Below are positions 6,515-9,787 of a stretch of DNA of 9,787 bases, piece by piece. Each line of letters opens with the position of its first letter. The stretch's first letter is position 1. The notes beneath the pieces are model-generated. The model was not told where the DNA came from, did not search any database, and saw only the letters and a program-made list of their open reading frames with translations. Made by a program: the position numbers and the translations under genes. The DNA comes from Nanobdellota archaeon. GTDB lineage: Archaea; Nanobdellota; Nanobdellia; Woesearchaeales; BS150m-G63. Location: positions 1 to 9,787 of the forward strand of contig JAGLOT010000012.1 in the NCBI GenBank assembly GCA_023137655.1, given 5' to 3'.

Positions 6515-7696
6515 ATGAAAAAAAAATTATTTTTCTTAATAATTGTATTGATTTTAATTGCCACTAGTTATAATGTTCAAGGTATGGGTTTTGGTGGAAA
6601 AAATGAATATGTCACCTTTCAACCAGGATTAGAAGAAGAATTTAGTTGGATTTTAATAACAACTTCTAATATTGCCAGAAATTATTCTGTTAATATTCAT
6701 GGGGATCTTGCAGAATATTGTACTGTAGAATCTGGAAACTTCTTGGAAATGATAAAACCAAATGCAAATCCAGATGTAATTGTCAAAATAAAACTACCAG
6801 ATGAAGAACCAAGTCCAGGCATACATGTTATAGATGTAGTTTTAAAAGAACTCCCCACTTTTGCAGAAAAATCGCAAGGTATTTATGCGTTATCTGGGGC
6901 AATACCTAGGATACATGTTAATGTCCTTTATGAGGGAAAATATCTTGATAATAAATTAAATGTGGAAGATGTGAATACTGGTGAGATTATTAAACCAATT
7001 TTAGAACTCCATAATTATGGAAAAGAAGAGATTAAAGATTTAGATGTAAAATTTGAGATTTATGATGAAAACAATAATAGGCTCAAAACTTCAAATGATT
7101 TAGAATATAAAAATTATATTTTGGAATCTGATGAAGAAATTATAATTGAGGGTGAATTAAGTAGTGCAGGATTAGATGGTGGAAGTTATACTATTAAAGC
7201 AGACATTTCTTGGGATGGTGAAAATCATTTATTAGAAAAAGGTGTAAGGATTGGAAATATGGATGTTGAAATAATTAATTACACCCATAAACTACAAGTG
7301 GATAAAATAAATGAATTTGACTTGGAAATTGAAAGTAAATGGAATGGAAGAATTACTGACGTATATGGTGAAATCAATATTAATGGTCAAAATGTTAAAA
7401 CTGCAAATTATAATTTAAATGCTTGGGAAAAAATTAAGATATCTGGTTATATTAATACTGTGGGCATGGAAGAGGGAACTTATAATGTTGATGCCACAAT
7501 CTATTATGGTTCTGAATCAAAAAAAGAAAGTTTTGACGTAGTAATTGAAAAAGGAAAATCCTCATTTGAAATAACCTCTACTGTATTAATTATAATGAGT
7601 TTAGCAATAGTTGTAGTTCTTTTAATTGGACTAAATATATTTTTCTTAATGAAAAAGGAAAAGCGAAATGAAAAAGGAAAACATAAAAAAAGATAA
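6515..7696 (+). CDS. Membrane-anchored three-domain Ig-like protein, paralogue of the 4038 gene
   Basis: 393 residues: signal peptide 1-23 (MKKK, hydrophobic stretch, VQG), domain 1 about 24-140, domain 2 about 144-246, domain 3 about 248-346, span 354-378 and basic tail. Paralogy with the 407-residue protein shows in YVTFQPGLEEEF versus YINYKPGEEQEF, the shared GDLAEY (63-68) and PGIH (102 region), NYGKEEIKDLDVKFEIY versus NYGANELNDVYAKVEIY, and ATIYYGS versus ATIYYGG. Overall identity looks low, so the copies are old and probably have different partners. The fold family appears DUF916/CARDB/NEW3-like. The gene overlaps the next one by 29 nt and follows the pilin-like gene after a terminator-like tract. 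Likely role: outward-facing anchor or assembly platform for a small beta-sandwich partner, in this case the 149-residue product. This role is inferred from the pairing. Confidence 0.85.
   Translation: MKKKLFFLIIVLILIATSYNVQGMGFGGKNEYVTFQPGLEEEFSWILITTSNIARNYSVNIHGDLAEYCTVESGNFLEMIKPNANPDVIVKIKLPDEEPSPGIHVIDVVLKELPTFAEKSQGIYALSGAIPRIHVNVLYEGKYLDNKLNVEDVNTGEIIKPILELHNYGKEEIKDLDVKFEIYDENNNRLKTSNDLEYKNYILESDEEIIIEGELSSAGLDGGSYTIKADISWDGENHLLEKGVRIGNMDVEIINYTHKLQVDKINEFDLEIESKWNGRITDVYGEININGQNVKTANYNLNAWEKIKISGYINTVGMEEGTYNVDATIYYGSESKKESFDVVIEKGKSSFEITSTVLIIMSLAIVVVLLIGLNIFFLMKKEKRNEKGKHKKR
7648..7681 (+). repeat. 15-bp direct repeat spanning the start of the overlapping gene
   Basis: AATGAAAAAGGAAAA occurs at 7648-7662 and 7667-7681, 19 bp apart. 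The first copy encodes the start of the basic tail of the upstream protein and provides AAGGAAAA as a Shine-Dalgarno-like site. The second copy, in another frame, provides the ATG (7668) of the next gene. A short duplication may thus have created or fixed the overlap. Confidence 0.6.
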
Positions 7697-8117
7697 TTCT
7701 CATAAGAATCTTCTAAAAAACTTATTGATAATACTAATAATTGTTATTCTAACCATTGCTATAACTTCTATTGTTTATTATAAATATAAGGTAGTGCAAG
7801 TTAATTATATTCCACTTAATTTTAAGGTGGGTAAGGTTATAGGTTTAACAACTGATACTGATGCACTTCATTTTGGAAGGATACCTCGAGGTAGTGGAGG
7901 CATAAGACAAATAAATGTTACAAATGATTTAGAATATGATATTAAAATAAATTTAAAATATTATTCTGAGGATATGGATTGGGTGTCATTTAAGGATAAT
8001 GGGTTAATCCTTAAACCTGATGAAAATAACTTATTTAGTATAAGTGTTAATGTGCCCATAAATGCTATTGAGAAAGAATATAATGCAACTGTTAAAATGA
8101 TTATTTTGAGAAATTGA
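7668..8117 (+). CDS. Single-span membrane protein with outer beta-sandwich domain
   Basis: 149 residues, overlapping the previous gene by 29 nt in another frame. ATG 7668 has an AAGGAA site 8 nt upstream and is the only reasonable start. Lysine-rich N-terminus (1-17), span about 18-38, short linker, strand FKVGKVIGL (52-60), then a small beta domain with LHFGRIPRGSGG (67-78), INVTN (82-86), and the ending SVNVPINAIEKEYNATVKMI. That ending lines up with VRVPEDEPGGDKDSTLMI at the end of the 1025-residue LamG protein, and LHFG..P.G..........N matches INFTGLYVGD.........N there, so the two domains are probably related. N-in/C-out topology expected. It may be a membrane-tethered form of the domain recognised by the multi-Ig proteins. 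Family not firmly recognised. Confidence 0.8.
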   Translation: MKKENIKKDNSHKNLLKNLLIILIIVILTIAITSIVYYKYKVVQVNYIPLNFKVGKVIGLTTDTDALHFGRIPRGSGGIRQINVTNDLEYDIKINLKYYSEDMDWVSFKDNGLILKPDENNLFSISVNVPINAIEKEYNATVKMIILRN

Positions 8118-8131
8118 ATTGTTTATTCAAT
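8113..8131 (+). terminator. 7-bp inverted repeat over the stop codon
   Basis: ATTGAAT (8113-8119) and ATTCAAT (8125-8131) form a perfect 7-bp stem with a 5-nt loop that includes the TGA of the preceding gene. No T tract follows, and the stem is AT-only but for one G-C pair, so it would be weak. It could slow or end transcription just before the next promoter, or be chance. Confidence 0.25.
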
Positions 8132-8142
8132 AAATTTATATA
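8129..8142 (+). promoter_or_regulatory. Archaeal BRE-TATA promoter for a leaderless gene
   Basis: AATAAA (8129-8134) followed by TTTATATA (8135-8142) fits an archaeal BRE/TATA element. Its centre is about 25-26 nt before the ATG at 8164, so the expected transcription start falls on or next to the start codon. No Shine-Dalgarno site is present. The last gene therefore probably has its own leaderless transcript. Confidence 0.7.
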
Positions 8143-8163
8143 AAAAATTAGATTAAGAAAAAT

Positions 8164-9787
8164 ATGGAAGATGGTGATTATAAAAGAGCTAAATTAATTC
8201 TAGTATTCATATTAATAATCAGCCTAACTGCCCAAATAATACTATATAATAGTATCAATAAAGTTGAAGATGTTACAGCTAGGGTAGTTACTTCTGGAAC
8301 TGTTCGTATATGTATTGGACAAGTTCCAATGATTAATTTTTCTAATTGTAATAATAGTGTTTTACAAAATGAATACTATTCTTGTATACTTTCAATATCA
8401 AATAATGTCTCCAATGTTACATATGCCTCTGAATTTACTTACTTAAATCGTTATTTTAATGATTCTGAAGAACCTTTATTTATAGTTTCTAATGAAGGTG
8501 AATTTAATTTTACTGGAGATAATAATGATGTGGGTAATTTTACCATAAAATTTACTGCAATCAATGGTGGTGCTTGTGGAGGTGCACAAAAATCAAATTT
8601 GTTTGACATAAATATTATTAATGTAAATGATGCGCCAATATTTGAAGGGAATTTAGATAACTTAACCTTGACAACAAATCAAAAGTTTTATGGTTTTTAT
8701 CTTAGTGATTATTTTTCAGACCCGGACTTAGATGATTTATTATATGATATAACTGGGAATAATCAAATAGAAATCTCAAGTGGTGCATTTTACTTTAATC
8801 AAAATCCCAATCCTGCAAATAATCAAGTAGTCTTTGAATCTGAAACTTGTGGTTTTAGTGAAACTGTTTATTTTACAGCAATTGATGAGTATAATGCTAC
8901 AAAAAATAGTAATTCTATGGGTATCACTGTTAATTGTGATAATGAAAATGAGGAAACCCCTAGTTTAGGTGGTGCAGGTGGGGGCGGAGGAAGTGGCTCA
9001 GATTCAGGGGTTCAAGATACCTACAAACCATTAAATCCTAAATTTAGTCATTTTAAACATGAGGATTGTACTGAAAATTGGAATTGCACTATTTGGAGTG
9101 AATGTTACATCAATGGCACCATGAATAGAATTTGTTATGATTTAGCAAAATGTGGCACTAATAAATATGAACCTCAATTAGTCAAGAATTGCACCTATGG
9201 GGGTAATTGTAATGATGGCATAAGAAATTGTCATGATGGGTCCTGTGAAGACAATATTGATTGTGGTGGGCCTTGTATGCCCTGTAAACTTGTAGAAATT
9301 CCATTAGCTCAATTACAAAAATTAAATGATAATATTTGGATTTACCTATTAGGTGGTGCTGGATTAATATTGATTATATTAGGTGGCTATTTCCATAAAA
9401 CTATAATGGGTTTAGTTTATGGTGCACTTGGCCTTGCATTCTTGAAAAGAAAAGAAAAACAAATATTGATATCTGTTAAAAATAAAACTAATATTCTGAA
9501 GAAATTAAAAACATTGGAGCAAAAAATAAATAAAAAAGAATTACCCTTTTTAATTGCCTCATATGGAAAAGTCTTGAAATCATACTTAATCTGTGCTTGT
9601 GGAAATAATCTTTCAAGAGAATTGACAATAGAAGAGTTAAAGATTAAATTAAATAAGAAAAATGAAGGACTAATCCATCCATTATATAATAAAATATTAA
9701 GTAAGCTAATACGAAAGGAAATTAAGGCATTATTTATTGCAATCTATGGTCAATATGAATTTATTGAATCTAATAAGTATGTTAATA
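8164..9787 (+). CDS. Two-span surface receptor/adhesin-like protein, C-terminus outside window
   Basis: The ATG at 8164 opens a frame of 541 codons with no stop before the right edge. Span 1 about 10-28, then VTSGTVRICI (42-51), the same strand motif as in the 195-residue protein and at nearly the same position. Then come two cadherin/Ig-like domains (about 55-155 and 156-258; VNDAPIFEG and SDPDLDDLLYDITGN are typical) and a Gly/Ser linker (269-281). A region with 12 cysteines (302-374) follows: a thrombospondin-1-like unit W306-x-C308-x2-W311-S-x-C314 with R322-x-C324, then CNDG and IDCGGPCMPC. Span 2 about 391-409 is followed by a hydrophobic VYGALGLAFL that may be a re-entrant or third segment, and a Lys-rich, mostly helical cytoplasmic tail (from about 430) with LTIEELKIKL. 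Twelve cysteines allow six disulfides, and sequons are frequent. Likely a surface adhesin or sensor passing signals inward; ligand and tail function unknown. Confidence 0.8.
   Translation, partial: MEDGDYKRAKLILVFILIISLTAQIILYNSINKVEDVTARVVTSGTVRICIGQVPMINFSNCNNSVLQNEYYSCILSISNNVSNVTYASEFTYLNRYFNDSEEPLFIVSNEGEFNFTGDNNDVGNFTIKFTAINGGACGGAQKSNLFDINIINVNDAPIFEGNLDNLTLTTNQKFYGFYLSDYFSDPDLDDLLYDITGNNQIEISSGAFYFNQNPNPANNQVVFESETCGFSETVYFTAIDEYNATKNSNSMGITVNCDNENEETPSLGGAGGGGGSGSDSGVQDTYKPLNPKFSHFKHEDCTENWNCTIWSECYINGTMNRICYDLAKCGTNKYEPQLVKNCTYGGNCNDGIRNCHDGSCEDNIDCGGPCMPCKLVEIPLAQLQKLNDNIWIYLLGGAGLILIILGGYFHKTIMGLVYGALGLAFLKRKEKQILISVKNKTNILKKLKTLEQKINKKELPFLIASYGKVLKSYLICACGNNLSRELTIEELKIKLNKKNEGLIHPLYNKILSKLIRKEIKALFIAIYGQYEFIESNKYVN

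Noticed and set aside
1..9787. CRISPR array, tRNA, rRNA or defence system
   Set aside because: No spaced short repeats, cloverleaf or rRNA-like sequence, and no nuclease, helicase or methylase motif in any frame read.

Overview
The window looks like part of an AT-rich archaeal chromosome, most likely from an uncultivated DPANN-type lineage (Woesearchaeota/Pacearchaeota-like). That placement is an inference from several signs. There are TATA-like boxes about 26-30 nt upstream of ATGs, giving leaderless or nearly leaderless starts. Shine-Dalgarno sites read GGTGAT and GAGGT. A T-rich tract follows one gene in place of a hairpin terminator. Surface proteins are rich in N-x-S/T sequons and carry modules often seen in such genomes: LamG, a 'W.C..WS.C' thrombospondin-like repeat, and an 'IDCGGPC.PC' Cys motif. 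No ribosomal or housekeeping gene is present to prove the lineage.

All nine genes lie on the + strand, and every complete product has a membrane or secretion signal. (1) 1-851: C-terminal part of a fibre-like adhesin with YadA-head repeats. (2) 955-4032: large secreted protein with two LamG domains and a C-terminal beta-sandwich. (3) 4038-5261: membrane-anchored three-domain Ig-like protein. (4) 5276-5497: 73-residue single-span protein. (5) 5605-5838 and (6) 5835-6422: coupled small membrane protein and 195-residue Cys-containing, pilin-like protein. (7) 6515-7696: paralogue of gene 3. (8) 7668-8117: 149-residue membrane protein whose outside domain resembles the C-terminus of gene 2. (9) 8164 to the right edge: leaderless gene for a long two-span receptor/adhesin-like protein with a cytoplasmic tail, running off the window.

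Transcription units suggested by spacing and signals: genes 2-3-4 (gaps of 5 and 14 nt); genes 5-6 (promoter at 5566-5579, 4-nt overlap, T-rich tract after gene 6); genes 7-8 (29-nt overlap); and gene 9 from its own TATA box.

The main idea is that this is a surface-filament or surface-display locus. Five proteins (genes 4, 5, 6, 8, 9) share an N-terminal plan: membrane segment, 15-35 residue linker, then a short beta-strand around a G-[TRK]-[VA] motif. This resembles the start of mature TasA/camelysin-type fibre proteins. The two paralogous multi-Ig membrane proteins (genes 3 and 7) each sit next to a gene with a similar small beta-sandwich domain (genes 2 and 8). That pairing recalls Gram-positive WxL loci, where a DUF916/DUF3324 protein is encoded with its WxL-domain partner. 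These links come from pattern reading only; no profile or structure search was possible.
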